Assembly: GCA_028712795.1 (NCBI GenBank)
Contig: JAQTPT010000007.1
Coordinates: 1-64,000 of the forward strand
Direction of reading: 5' to 3'
DNA: 64,000 nt
From: Methylococcales bacterium
GTDB taxonomy: Bacteria > Pseudomonadota > Gammaproteobacteria > Methylococcales > Methylomonadaceae
Shown piece by piece: positions 9,104-19,241 of this stretch (within the stretch, counting starts at the first letter, position 1; every line of letters starts with the position of its first letter). Position numbers and translations under genes: made by a program. Below the pieces are notes generated by a model, which saw only the letters and a program-made list of their open reading frames with translations, was not told the origin of the DNA and searched no databases.

Positions 9104-9805
9104 TGTTAAAAAAATTATAGGTAAACTGAAGGTAGGCCAAAAAACGGGGGAGTTCGAATGCTTGGCCAGTAGTCGAGTTGCGGGTGAGATTAAGCGTATT
9201 TTGATTGGCATGGTAATCGGCCCATTTAAGACCGGCGAGGACATGATTGCCGGATGCGGTTGACATTCCAGATATAGCTGTAATCCAGTACCGTGTGGGG
9301 GATCGCCAGACTGACCACTCGCGCGGCATCGAAGCTCTGAAAGTGTTGCCGCTAGGATGCATCACCCAGAAAATGCTGCAATGGCGCCTGGCGATGGGTG
9401 ATTTCCTGGCTCCCGAGAATCAATACCGTTTTCGGCAGGCCACCATAACGCAGGTAATACTGTTGAACCTCTGCGCTTTCCGCACCGGCAATAACCGATC
9501 GATCGGATATCCGGTTGGAGCCGTTGTTAAACTACTGGTCATTGCCGGCGATACGCACATCCTGAATCCGGAAATACAAGCCCGCATCGTGAAAGGTGCC
9601 GGTGCGGTAACCTACGGCACTGCGCAAGGTGAAGCGTAGGTTTGCTTGAGGCCCGGTTAGGCGTCGTCGGCGTATTCGAAACGATAGCGCAAGAACAAAT
9701 CCGGCTTGCCGCCTGCCAGGCTCTGCCACAGGCTGTCGGCAGCCCGCACCGGTTGCGGAGAGCCGCTTAAAGCTAATAATAGGGCTGCGTCAACACCGGG
9801 CAGCC
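9099..9805 (-). pseudogene. Outer-membrane porin (alginate-export-like) pseudogene
   Basis: Pieces of one beta-barrel protein occur in different minus-strand frames. The N-terminal part (about 9800-9660) reads LLLALSGSPQPVRA, a signal peptide end, then DSLWQSLAGGKPDLFLRYRF. The middle (about 9640-9530) reads GYRTGTFHDAGLYFRIQDVR. The C-terminal part (about 9230-9099) reads AGLKWADYHANQNTLN and ends with aromatic residues (YLQFTYNFF). These phrases are typical of the alginate-export / AlgE-like porin group. There is no start codon in the first frame, and there is a stop after YADDA and several frameshifts, so the gene is dead. It lies downstream of the sigma/anti-sigma/protease genes. Confidence 0.65.
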
Positions 9806-9959
9806 GTCAAAAGCTGCCGTCCAAACGCGTGGCGGTGTCCGTGGCGTAAACCGAAGGTAAAAATTGGGATAAAAAGACACTTGAAAAATGGTCCTTTGAC
9901 ATTTCTGAGGGTTCTCAACATCCATCCCCGTGATCAAGTATTTGCAGTATCGCGCAAGC

Positions 9960-10460
9960 ATCAGGGAATGCAGAGGAACAGCGGACTCGCCTTCTCCCTT
10001 GCCTTGCCATTGCCGAGAAGCAAGTCCTTAACCTGCTTTGGCGAAAGCGCTGGCTTCAACTCTAGAAGCAGAGCGATGATACCGCTGACATGGGCCGCCG
10101 CCACGGCTCCAGGATGTTGAGATAGCCAGACCGGTTGTCCGCCCGGTCCTGTTGCAATCACCGGAATCGCCAGCGGCAGCTCGTTTGGAAACCCTGGTTG
10201 CGAATTACCTGTTCCAGCTTCTGTCGCTCCGGTACCTTGTAAACCAGGCAATCCACGCCAAAGGAGGGGAGCGGGAATTCGCCTGATGCCTGTATACCAT
10301 GCAGCTTGGCTAACTCCTCGCTGATGGATTGCCACTGTTGCTTGAGGGTATCGGGTAGCGTCACCAGCACTTGGCGGCTCAGCATCTGTTTGGGCAGATC
10401 GGAAGAGCCAATGTCGGAGGACAGTGGGATTCCCGAGCAGTCGAGCAAACTCGTCAGCAT
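9960..10460 (-). pseudogene. S8 subtilisin-like serine peptidase pseudogene
   Basis: The N-terminal third (about 10420-10200) encodes RQVLVTLPDTLKQQWQSI and FGVDCLVYKVPE, as seen in the prodomains of secreted S8 peptidases. In another frame a C-terminal piece (about 10150-10000) reads AAAHVSGIIALLLELKPALS. The residues before it are HPGAV where an active enzyme has GTS with the catalytic serine. The Asp- and His-containing core between the two parts is missing, so a deletion plus a frameshift has destroyed the gene. It follows the anti-sigma gene by about 30 bases and was probably third in that operon. Confidence 0.7.
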
Positions 10461-10494
10461 GACCAAACACAAGAAACGGGTGAACCTGTGCGGT

Positions 10495-11205
10495 TCACGG
10501 ACTGGACAAGAGTTTCCCGATCGGTTGGGCCAACCGTACCTTGGGATAGGCGCGGAGGGTGGCAAGCGCTTGCTCTGTATTCCCGGCAGGTACCTCAACG
10601 GTGTAGCTCCCGACCGCAGAAGGGCCTTGGCGTATCTGCGCCTTGGCTTGTTTTAGCAGTTCGAGCAGTTCCCGTGTTGTCATATCCTCGGCGAACATCA
10701 GGCGGATGGATTCCCCCTGTGTTGTTGCCGGCGTTTCGGTATTGGACAGGGTCTCGAACACGCCGCCGTTTCCCGAAGTGGGATGAAGCGGCAACACTAC
10801 GAACAAGGCTAGCGCCGCGAAAGCCACGGTCTCAAAGGCCAGTGTCCAACGCACGGGGGAAGGTGTTTGGGAAATCCAAGTGCTAATTCGTCGAAAGAAT
10901 CCCGGCGAGGCAACCGGCCGAGAGTCTTCCAGCTTCACCGTCGAACCCTCCAGTTTGTCCACCTCTGCCAGGATTCCGGCAAAGTGCGCTGGCGAGGGCT
11001 TCCAGGTTTCCGTTGCTGCCGGGAGATGATCTGCCAGGTACTCGCAGCGCGAAACTTCCTTTTGACAACTCTCGCATTCAGCAATGTGTTTTACCATTTT
11101 AGAGTTTTCCTTTTGCGTCAAAGTGCCCATGACGTATCCGGGTACCAAACCTTCCAGCTCGGCATGCTCTTTGACCATTGTTTCGTTTATTTGATTTGTC
11201 GTCAT
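10495..11205 (-). CDS. Anti-sigma factor with zinc-binding HxxxCxxC domain
   Basis: A 236-residue protein. The N-terminal cytoplasmic part has the H40-x3-C44-x2-C47 motif (HIAECESC) of zinc-finger anti-sigma factors. One membrane segment lies at about 120-140 (TLAFETVAFAALALFVV) and a periplasmic domain of about 95 residues follows, containing GPSAVGSYTVEVP. It overlaps the upstream sigma gene by four bases (ATGA), so the two are translationally coupled. By family knowledge it holds the ECF sigma factor inactive at the membrane until a signal is sensed. The periplasmic signal is unknown. Confidence 0.9.
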   Translation of the reverse strand: MTTNQINETMVKEHAELEGLVPGYVMGTLTQKENSKMVKHIAECESCQKEVSRCEYLADHLPAATETWKPSPAHFAGILAEVDKLEGSTVKLEDSRPVASPGFFRRISTWISQTPSPVRWTLAFETVAFAALALFVVLPLHPTSGNGGVFETLSNTETPATTQGESIRLMFAEDMTTRELLELLKQAKAQIRQGPSAVGSYTVEVPAGNTEQALATLRAYPKVRLAQPIGKLLSSP

Positions 11206-11840
11206 ACCGTTACCTTACCCTGCTCGGGCAGGGTGAAACCTTTGCGCGCCAGCAGCTCTGCCAAACGCTTGCGCGCGTGAAATAAACGGGTTTTCACCGT
11301 ATTGAGCGGGCAATCCATAATATCGGCGATTTCTTGATACGAACAATCCTCGCGGAAACACAATTCTATTACCGCAAGGTGGTCAGTGGACAGCTTCGAA
11401 AACGCCCAAGACATGGCGTCACCCAGCTCCCACCCCATTACAACGCGCTCAGGCTCAGAGTTTGCGGTAATAAAAGATCCGTAAGTATAGTCGACCATAT
11501 TTTCGTTGTTATCGATTTCAACAGCAGAGTCTTCAAGAGACTCTTCCCGGCAACGTCCATTTCGTTCCAACAACTTGAGACCTTTATTATGCGCAATACC
11601 AAACAACCAAGTGGATAACCGTCCTTTTTCAGGATCGTAACGATCTGCCATTTGCCAAATTGCTAACATCACGTCATTTACCGCCTCATCAACCCATTCG
11701 CGATGTTTCAGCATTTTCATCAAAAACCGGCCAAAACCCTCGGCATATAAGTAATAAAACTCCTCAAATGCCTTGCGGTCGTTTGCCGCAATGCGCTTAA
11801 GTAAGGTTTGCCCAACCGTTTCATCAACAAGATTTCCCAA
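11202..11840 (-). CDS. ECF-type RNA polymerase sigma factor
   Basis: Sigma-70 family, about 212 residues. Region 2 (about residues 20-90, AVNDVMLAIWQMADRYDP and STWLFGIAHNKGL) binds core polymerase and the -10 element. Region 4 (about 145-205, YQEIADIMDCPLNTVKTRLF) is the helix-turn-helix for -35 recognition. Region 3 is absent, as in ECF factors. The frame reaches a TTG at 11852, but a second TTG at 11840 has an ideal gggagg ribosome site 4 bases ahead, so that start is preferred. Cotranscribed with the anti-sigma gene. The array of secreted-protein genes 2-8 kb away shares one promoter and is a possible target, though this is not shown. Confidence 0.9.
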   Translation of the reverse strand: MGNLVDETVGQTLLKRIAANDRKAFEEFYYLYAEGFGRFLMKMLKHREWVDEAVNDVMLAIWQMADRYDPEKGRLSTWLFGIAHNKGLKLLERNGRCREESLEDSAVEIDNNENMVDYTYGSFITANSEPERVVMGWELGDAMSWAFSKLSTDHLAVIELCFREDCSYQEIADIMDCPLNTVKTRLFHARKRLAELLARKGFTLPEQGKVTV

Positions 11841-12299
11841 ATTGCCTCCCAAGCCTTAAATGTACCAGTCGACGCGTATATCAAATTTGATAAATTGTAT
11901 CAGACTGCAATAGACAATCTAAGGTCTATTGATTTTTTGAGAGCTATCTTCAATCATTATTCCCGTCAAATTGCCCAAAAGTTCAATTCGGATTATCATT
12001 CAAGGTAATATTACTGGTAGACAATGAAATCTTCAAAAACAGCACAATAAAACTTTTGGCTAATCAGTGGTAATCTTGCATTCCAATGAGTTTAAAAAAC
12101 TAACAACAGCGGTGTAGGGTTGGCTATCGTCAGCTCAACCTACGCCCTCTATGTTCCAGTGGAGTTTAGCTTTACGTTACGCAATCTTTACGGCGTCATC
12201 GTAGGCCGGATTGTGTCTACTCTTCTTTCTTGCCTTTGGGGGGTGGTTGGAAGTTATGCTTAAGATAACGTCTTTAGGTAAGGAGTCTGGAGTCTATTG
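11841..12299. other. Spacer with operator-like palindromes and duplicated antitoxin leader
   Basis: No gene is seen. A perfect 14-bp palindrome, tatcaaatttgata (11879-11892), lies just upstream of the sigma gene and could be an operator. caatagac/gtctattg (11908-11931), followed by TTTTTT, is a hairpin that could end rightward transcription. gtagggttg/caacctac (12114-12143) is a short extragenic palindrome. From about 12165 the sequence is a near-copy of 2920-3046. Confidence 0.5.
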
Positions 12300-12503
12300 A
12301 TGTCAATCGCCGAACAAATTTATAAGGTCGCCAAGCCGTTACCGGAATCTTTGGCGCTGGAAGCCTTGTATTTTATACAATGCCTGAATAGTAAAAATGC
12401 AGATCGCGCAGAAATGTATGATTTGACACGCGCACAAGAAATTGTGATGAAACACGTTTTGGATAATCAGGATGACGAGGTTTGGGACGATGTTACGCTC
12501 TGA
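12300..12503 (+). CDS. DUF2281-like antitoxin
   Basis: A 67-residue protein MSIAEQIYKVAKPLPESLAL... ending DDEVWDDVTL. Its first 65 residues differ from the copy at 3047 at only about ten positions. The ribosome site is ggtaaggag (12278-12286), 14 bases before the ATG. Small proteins of this type are encoded ahead of PIN- or MazF-like toxins and are assumed to neutralise them and repress the operon. A broken MazF/PemK-like gene overlaps its 3' end, so the pairing is visible in the sequence. With the toxin dead, this gene is probably a relic under relaxed selection. Confidence 0.7.
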   Translation: MSIAEQIYKVAKPLPESLALEALYFIQCLNSKNADRAEMYDLTRAQEIVMKHVLDNQDDEVWDDVTL

Positions 12504-12824
12504 TGCCGTTTAAATACCTTTTCCATTTTCCGGCCTAACCCACCAAAAACGTCGCCCGGTTATGCAGCTTACTTCCTCCGATGCATTTGGCGACTTCCTC
12601 GCTGTGGCAATTACCTCATGGCAGGGCATGATGATGCCATTCAGCGACAAGATGATGATATTGCTAACGGTCGATTACCGAAAATAAGTTGGATAAGAGC
12701 CACGAAGCTGTTCTCTATGAACCGTGACTCTGTCGTAGTTGCATTGGGATCTCTCAGGCCGGAAGCCTTCGAAAGTATTCATTGGGAAATTTGTGTGATG
12801 CTTGGTTGCAAGTCGGTTAAATAA
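12490..12824 (+). pseudogene. MazF/PemK-family toxin pseudogene
   Basis: An ATG at 12490 inside the antitoxin gene opens a frame reading MLRSDAV, a stop (TAA 12511-12513), then IPFPFSGLTHQKRRPV and DAFGDFLAVAITS, the conserved N-terminal half of a MazF/PemK-type toxin. Near 12640 a frameshift moves the homology to another frame reading DDDIANGRLPKISWIRATKL and ALGSLRPEAF, the C-terminal half. Family members are endoribonucleases that cut mRNA. One nonsense codon plus one frameshift make this copy inactive. Overlap with the antitoxin gene is the normal arrangement. Confidence 0.75.
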
Positions 12825-12908
12825 ACGTGGGTTCAGATTATCGTTAGGGCTGTAGGATGCGCTGAGGGACGAAGCGCATCAATCTCGAACGCTACTCTTT
12901 GTTCAGGT

Positions 12909-13024
12909 GTAGGCCGGAATAAAACCGCCCAAGTGCAATGTCGGGAGGGCGTTTCCGGCAATCTTTGCGGCATGCCGGAAATGCTTGTTTTCGTTCCTGC
13001 TCAAACAAGCTAATTCCGGCCTAC
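12909..13024. repeat. Inverted repeat with 12-bp perfect arms
   Basis: gtaggccggaat at 12909-12920 is the exact reverse complement of attccggcctac at 13013-13024. The 92 bases between contain further ccgg-rich pairs (tttccggcaat, gccggaaat). This is a 116-bp extragenic palindromic unit between the toxin remnant and the bamD stop. It could fold as a long hairpin and act as a transcription barrier or as a small non-autonomous element. Confidence 0.55.
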
Positions 13025-13063
13025 GGCTGCGGCTTAAGCGAGGTATTTCCCTTCGCACGACCT

Positions 13064-13921
13064 CTATTTTTCCAGACCAATAAAATCCCAAACTTTATGA
13101 GACATCGTTGAGTTAACGTGTTCGGGTACTGGCGGGCCATTGGGATAGTTGAGTTCATACACCCGAGTCGCATCTGCGGCGAGATCCAGCATGTTCAGTT
13201 TGGTGTAAGCTTCCTGAAGCACTTGTAAGGCATAAGGGACTGCCGGTGTTCGCTGGTAGTTGTCAATGACGGTGGATGCCCTGTCAACGGCGGCTACATA
13301 GGCCCTACGTTTTATGTAATAGCGTGCAACATGGATTTCATACATGGCCAGATTATTCTTAAGCGCAATCATGCGTAATCGGGCATCGGGAACGTATTTA
13401 CTGTTTGGGTAAAGACGTATCAGTTCTTCAAAGTTTTTTAAGGCATCTCGGGCAGTTCCCGTGTCGCGTTGAGACGTATCTGTCGGCAGGAACCGGTCGA
13501 CAAAGCCTATGCCCCGATTGTAATTAACCAGGCCTTTTAAATAATAAGCGTAATCTACGCCGAGGCTTCTAGGATTCATTTTAATGAAGCGGTCCGCGGC
13601 AGCAATTGCCGAGTCGGGATCATTGTTTTTGAAATAGGCATACGCAATATCCAGTTCTGTTTGGGCCGAGTCCGCGCCAAACGGGTAACGGGATTGAAGG
13701 GCTTCGTAGAGCTTGATGGCTTTTTCATAACTACCGGCATCCACAGCTATTTTAGCCTCCGTGCGGAATTTTTCGGCAGTCCAGTCGGCGTATTCATCTT
13801 CCTTTGATGAGTCGGAGTCACTGGAAAAAAGTCCTTTGATGGACTCTCCAAGGGATCCACAGCCCTGAAGAGAAAGACTCAAACAGCAGATAAATAAAAA
13901 TTTAATTAAAATTAATCGCAT
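13064..13921 (-). CDS. bamD: Outer membrane assembly lipoprotein BamD
   Basis: The start is the ATG at 13921 (MRLILIKFLFICCLSLSLQGC); the frame extends upstream to 13975 without support. The lipobox LQGC makes the Cys the lipidated N-terminus. About 285 residues with five TPR units (for example YEALQSRYPFGADSAQTEL and DRFIKMNPRS), the expected size and architecture of BamD (YfiO/ComL). It is an essential part of the BAM complex, which inserts beta-barrel proteins into the outer membrane. Divergent from rluD, as in many gammaproteobacteria. Confidence 0.95.
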   Translation of the reverse strand: MRLILIKFLFICCLSLSLQGCGSLGESIKGLFSSDSDSSKEDEYADWTAEKFRTEAKIAVDAGSYEKAIKLYEALQSRYPFGADSAQTELDIAYAYFKNNDPDSAIAAADRFIKMNPRSLGVDYAYYLKGLVNYNRGIGFVDRFLPTDTSQRDTGTARDALKNFEELIRLYPNSKYVPDARLRMIALKNNLAMYEIHVARYYIKRRAYVAAVDRASTVIDNYQRTPAVPYALQVLQEAYTKLNMLDLAADATRVYELNYPNGPPVPEHVNSTMSHKVWDFIGLEK

Positions 13922-14042
13922 AATACTAACGACACGTTGTAATATAAGAGGTTTTCTCGCAGGATAAACGGCCATATTTGAAATGGCTACACATTAATCC
14001 GACGAGTATAACTTAACAATGGGTTATTCAGAAGAACTTGTT

Positions 14043-14987
14043 ATGACAAGATTAACAGCAGAAGTGCCTTACGAAATGGCGGGTATGCGTTTGGATCAGG
14101 TACTTGCCGAACTGTTTGCGGATTATTCGCGCAGTAAATTGCAAACCTGGGTTAAATCCGGGCGAGTACAGGTCAACGGCTTATCGCTTAAGCCAAAAGA
14201 CAAGCTTGAAGGTGGCGAAGATATAACGCTGGATGCCGAGGCCGAAGTGGTGGTGACATCTGAAGCGGAAGCCATTCCTTTAGATATTATTTTTGAAGAT
14301 GAAAGCCTCTTAATTGTCAATAAACCGGCTGGCCTGGTGGTGCATCCGGCGGTAGGGAACTGGCACGGCACTTTGTTAAACGCCTTGCTTAACCATGATT
14401 CAAATCTGGAGACATTGCCCAGAGCGGGTATTGTGCACCGGATTGACAAGGAAACCAGCGGCTTGCTGATGATTGCAAAAACGCTTCAAGCACATAACTG
14501 CCTGACTCAACAGCTACAGGACAGGGAAATCACCCGGGAATATCTAGCGATAACCCGTGGGCGTATGACGGCTGGCGGAACGGTGGATGAACCCATTGGC
14601 CGGCACCCTACTGACCGTAAACGTTTTGCGGTCAGGGAGAATGGCAAGGATGCGGTGACTCATTACCGGGTTGGCCAGCGCTTTACCCGTCATACGCTTG
14701 TGCAAGTCAAACTGGAAACCGGGCGTACCCATCAAATACGGGTGCATATGGCGCATATCCGCTTTCCTTTGCTGGGCGATCAGGTTTATGGGGGACGCTT
14801 TCAAATGCCGCCGGATTGCAGTGAACAGTTGGAAAAAGAATTACGCGGCTTTAGACGTCAGGCATTGCATGCGGCAAGGTTGGGCTTGCAGCATCCTCTG
14901 ACGAATGAATATTTCGAATGGGAGCAGCCTTTACCTGAAGACATGGCGCGGTTATTAGAAGCGTTAGCTGATAATGAGCGGGATTAA
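14043..14987 (+). CDS. rluD: 23S rRNA pseudouridine synthase RluD
   Basis: About 314 residues: an N-terminal S4 RNA-binding domain (residues about 10-75, RLDQVLAELFADYSRSKLQT) and an RsuA/RluA catalytic domain with the signature HRIDKETSGLL, whose Asp is the nucleophile. It makes the helix-69 pseudouridines (E. coli numbering 1911, 1915, 1917) in 23S rRNA. The frame also contains an ATG at 14019; the ATG at 14043 (MTRLTAEVP) matches the usual RluD start and has an agaag site. It overlaps pgeF by 14 bases in the conserved rluD-pgeF arrangement. Confidence 0.95.
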   Translation: MTRLTAEVPYEMAGMRLDQVLAELFADYSRSKLQTWVKSGRVQVNGLSLKPKDKLEGGEDITLDAEAEVVVTSEAEAIPLDIIFEDESLLIVNKPAGLVVHPAVGNWHGTLLNALLNHDSNLETLPRAGIVHRIDKETSGLLMIAKTLQAHNCLTQQLQDREITREYLAITRGRMTAGGTVDEPIGRHPTDRKRFAVRENGKDAVTHYRVGQRFTRHTLVQVKLETGRTHQIRVHMAHIRFPLLGDQVYGGRFQMPPDCSEQLEKELRGFRRQALHAARLGLQHPLTNEYFEWEQPLPEDMARLLEALADNERD

Positions 14988-15708
14988 ACACTGGTTCGTC
15001 CCAGATTGGCCAGCGCCCGCTAATATTAATGCCGCAATCACTTTGCGTACGGGTGGTGTGAGCCTGGGCGCTTTCTCCAGTCTTAATCCAGCCCTTCATG
15101 TTGGCGATGACAACCAGCGGGTCGTGCTTAACAGGCAGATTATCAAGGAGATGCTGGATTTACCCGATGAACCTGTATGGCTAGATCAAGTACACAGTAA
15201 TCGTGCCGTTAAGGCCTTAAAAACAACCTCATTGCAACAAGCTGACGCCAGTTATACGGATGAATCAGGCATTGTTTGTGCCGTGATGACAGCGGATTGT
15301 TTGCCGTTGCTGGTTTGCTCTTCGGATGGAACACAAGTGGCGGCCATTCATGCCGGCTGGAGGGGCTTATTGGCGGGCGTGATCTCTAACACCCTAACCG
15401 CAATGCAGAAACAGGACTTCTTGGTATGGTTGGGGCCTGCAATAGGTCCCGACTGTTTTGAAGTGGGTTCGGAGGTTCGTGATGCTTTTTTGCATAAATC
15501 GATGAAATTCAACCCTGCATTTAAAGCGCAAAGCAATGGCAAATGGCTGGCGGACATTTACCAACTGGCTCGGGTTGAATTGGCCGGGATAGGCATAACT
15601 AAAGTTTATGGCGGCACACACTGTACGTTTACCGAGCAAGAGCGTTTTTACTCTTATCGCAGGGATACCCGAACAGGGCGCATGGCTGCATTAATTTGGA
15701 GAGAGTGA
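14974..15708 (+). CDS. pgeF: Peptidoglycan editing factor PgeF (YfiH, DUF152 family)
   Basis: A 244-residue member of the YfiH family, once called multicopper polyphenol oxidase. The metal-site residues are in place: His in QVHSNRAV, Cys in TADCLPLL and His in AIHAGWRGLL, and the C-terminal HCTFTEQERFYSYRRD block is conserved. Family members act on purine nucleosides, and in E. coli YfiH edits misincorporated amino acids in peptidoglycan precursors. Overlaps the end of rluD, so it is probably co-translated. Confidence 0.93.
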   Translation: MSGIKHWFVPDWPAPANINAAITLRTGGVSLGAFSSLNPALHVGDDNQRVVLNRQIIKEMLDLPDEPVWLDQVHSNRAVKALKTTSLQQADASYTDESGIVCAVMTADCLPLLVCSSDGTQVAAIHAGWRGLLAGVISNTLTAMQKQDFLVWLGPAIGPDCFEVGSEVRDAFLHKSMKFNPAFKAQSNGKWLADIYQLARVELAGIGITKVYGGTHCTFTEQERFYSYRRDTRTGRMAALIWRE

Positions 15709-15712
15709 CGTA

Positions 15713-16543
15713 GTGAATTTATTGGTATTAATTATCATCTTTACAGCGGTTGGCGGCGTATTAAGCGTGATGGCCGCCGCTGTTTTTTTATTGCTGCCGG
15801 ATCATCGAAGGAGTGTTGTATTACCGCATGGAATTAGTTTTGCCATTGGCGCATTATTGGCCGTTGCCTTTTGGGGCTTGATTCCCGAAGCATTTGCAAT
15901 TGTAAAGCCGGACCAATTCCAGGCATTATCGGGAACAATTTTAGCGGGCATACTCGGTTTTTTTGTGCTGGAAAAGCTGTTAATCTGGAGGCACTGTCAT
16001 TACGGTAGTTGTGAGGCGCATGGTGAGGAAGGGTTAGGAGGCGATCATGCCCACTCTCATGGACACAGTCATAGCAATGCCAAGTCGGCGGGCGCTTTGA
16101 TTATTCTGGGCGATAGTATTCATAACTTTGTCGATGGCGTATTAATTGCCGCGGCATTTTTAACGGATGTGCAATTGGGGATTGTGACCAGTTTAGCGGT
16201 TGCAGCGCATGAAATTCCACAAGAGGTGGGTGATTTCGCCATTTTATTGGATAGTGGCTATTCCCGGGGAAAGGCTCTTTTTTACAATGTCCTTGCCAGT
16301 TTGACGACTGTGCTGGGCGGGGTATTGGCTTACTTCAGCCTGGAAGATTTACATGACAGTCTGCCCTATTTTCTGGCTTTGGCGGCATCAAGCTTTATCT
16401 ATATTGCCGTCGCTGACTTGATACCGTCGTTGCATACCAAGACCGATATGAAGAACTCATTGCAACAAATTACGTTGATTGCTGCCGGAGTGCTGTTGAT
16501 TTGTTCATTGCATGGCATAGCGCATAATATAGCAATATCGTAG
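15713..16543 (+). CDS. ZIP family divalent metal transporter
   Basis: A 276-residue inner membrane protein with about eight membrane helices. A His-rich cytoplasmic loop (HAHSHGHSHSN, about residue 110) and the two signature motifs HNFVDG in helix 4 and HEIPQE in helix 5 form the binuclear metal site of ZIP transporters, which import Zn2+ or Fe2+. The start is a GTG with a gagag site, five bases after the pgeF stop, so it is the third gene of the rluD operon. Substrate cannot be told from sequence. Confidence 0.92.
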   Translation: MNLLVLIIIFTAVGGVLSVMAAAVFLLLPDHRRSVVLPHGISFAIGALLAVAFWGLIPEAFAIVKPDQFQALSGTILAGILGFFVLEKLLIWRHCHYGSCEAHGEEGLGGDHAHSHGHSHSNAKSAGALIILGDSIHNFVDGVLIAAAFLTDVQLGIVTSLAVAAHEIPQEVGDFAILLDSGYSRGKALFYNVLASLTTVLGGVLAYFSLEDLHDSLPYFLALAASSFIYIAVADLIPSLHTKTDMKNSLQQITLIAAGVLLICSLHGIAHNIAIS

Positions 16544-16605
16544 TGACGCAACATATTGCGTCTCTACGAAAAATCCATTTTGTTCCAGTGGGTAGTTATC
16601 GTTCT

Positions 16606-18270
<1,665 letters not shown>

Positions 18271-18313
18271 TTAATAAAGTACACCAAAATCCTTTTCTAG
18301 TGTAAATTTTAAT

Positions 18314-18856
18314 ATGTTGCGAATTTATTTATTACTGTGTTGTAGTTTTTTTTCTTTTGCCGCTTTTGCTGATAGTGATGTTTGGCTTTTAGTCGATACG
18401 GCGGCACGAAAAATTGAGGTCAAAAAAGGTCAGCTGACACTTGAAACCTTGGGTGAAATTGCAATCGGACGTGGCGGGGCTGGACAAAAAACTCATCGGG
18501 GCGATAACATTACGCCTTTTGGAAATTACAGGATAGGCTGGATCGGTGAAAGTTCTAGCTTTCGAAAATTTTTTGGGTTAACTTATCCATCCGCGGAAGA
18601 TGCGGAAAAAGCGTTCCGGAAGGGTATTATTGATCGTCTGACTTATGATCGAATTGTTACTGCCCACCAATTTAATCAAATACCTCCACAAAATACGCCC
18701 TTAGGGGGGCAAATTGGTATCCACGGGCTCGGCAATGCCGATATAAGAATTCATCAGACGTTTGATTGGACTCATGGTTGTATTGCGTTGACTAACACTC
18801 AGATTGATCATTTGAGTCAATTGGTGGACGCGGGAACAGTGGTTAAAATAAAATAA
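18314..18856 (+). CDS. L,D-transpeptidase, YkuD domain, periplasmic
   Basis: A 180-residue protein with a signal peptide (MLRIYLLLCCSFFSFAAFA). The YkuD domain fills the rest: IAIGRGGAGQKTHRGD, the His in GIHGLG and the catalytic Cys in HGCIALTN. Such enzymes form 3-3 crosslinks in peptidoglycan or attach Lpp-type lipoproteins to it. The next gene encodes an Lpp-like lipoprotein, so attachment is plausible, although the Lpp-like protein here lacks the usual -YR-K end. There is no LysM domain. Confidence 0.92.
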   Translation: MLRIYLLLCCSFFSFAAFADSDVWLLVDTAARKIEVKKGQLTLETLGEIAIGRGGAGQKTHRGDNITPFGNYRIGWIGESSSFRKFFGLTYPSAEDAEKAFRKGIIDRLTYDRIVTAHQFNQIPPQNTPLGGQIGIHGLGNADIRIHQTFDWTHGCIALTNTQIDHLSQLVDAGTVVKIK

Positions 18857-18941
18857 AGCTGGAAAATAAGTCTAACGGTGTTAGAATTACTGCCAGCTAT
18901 AATGTTTTTTTGTAGTAATAACTTTAACTGAGGAAAATAAT

Positions 18942-19220
18942 ATGAAAAAAGTAATGAAATTATCAATGATCGCGATGGTTGCCAGTTTGGTTGTTGGTTG
19001 CGCAACTAATGGCGACATCGAAAATCTGCAATCACAAATTGATGGCTTGAAAACTTCTGTAGCACAAGCATCATCTGATGCGCAAAGCGCGCAAAGCGCC
19101 GCTGCTGACGCTGCTGCAAAAGCATCAGCTGCAGAATCTGCTGCTAATCGCGCTGCTCAATATGCTCAAGACACCAACAGCAAATTGGACAACATGTTCA
19201 AAAAATCAATGATGAAATAA
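18942..19220 (+). CDS. Lpp-like (OprI/Braun-type) outer membrane lipoprotein
   Basis: A 92-residue protein with signal peptide and lipobox VVGC (Cys at about 20). The mature chain is an alanine-rich heptad coiled coil (DAQSAQSAAADAAAKASAAE) followed by NRAAQYAQDTNSKLDNMF, as in Lpp/OprI trimers that stabilise the cell envelope. The C-terminus is KKSMMK; a terminal Lys is present for a peptidoglycan link. It has a good ribosome site (gaggaaaa), a strong terminator and the simple repetitive composition typical of abundant lipoproteins. Confidence 0.88.
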   Translation: MKKVMKLSMIAMVASLVVGCATNGDIENLQSQIDGLKTSVAQASSDAQSAQSAAADAAAKASAAESAANRAAQYAQDTNSKLDNMFKKSMMK

Positions 19221-19241
19221 TTCATCATTGCTTTAGAGCAG

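Noticed and set aside
2691..13063. Structured RNA gene or riboswitch in the hairpin-rich spacers
   Set aside because: The hairpins are short palindromes or terminators. None matches a riboswitch or known ncRNA fold that I can recognise.
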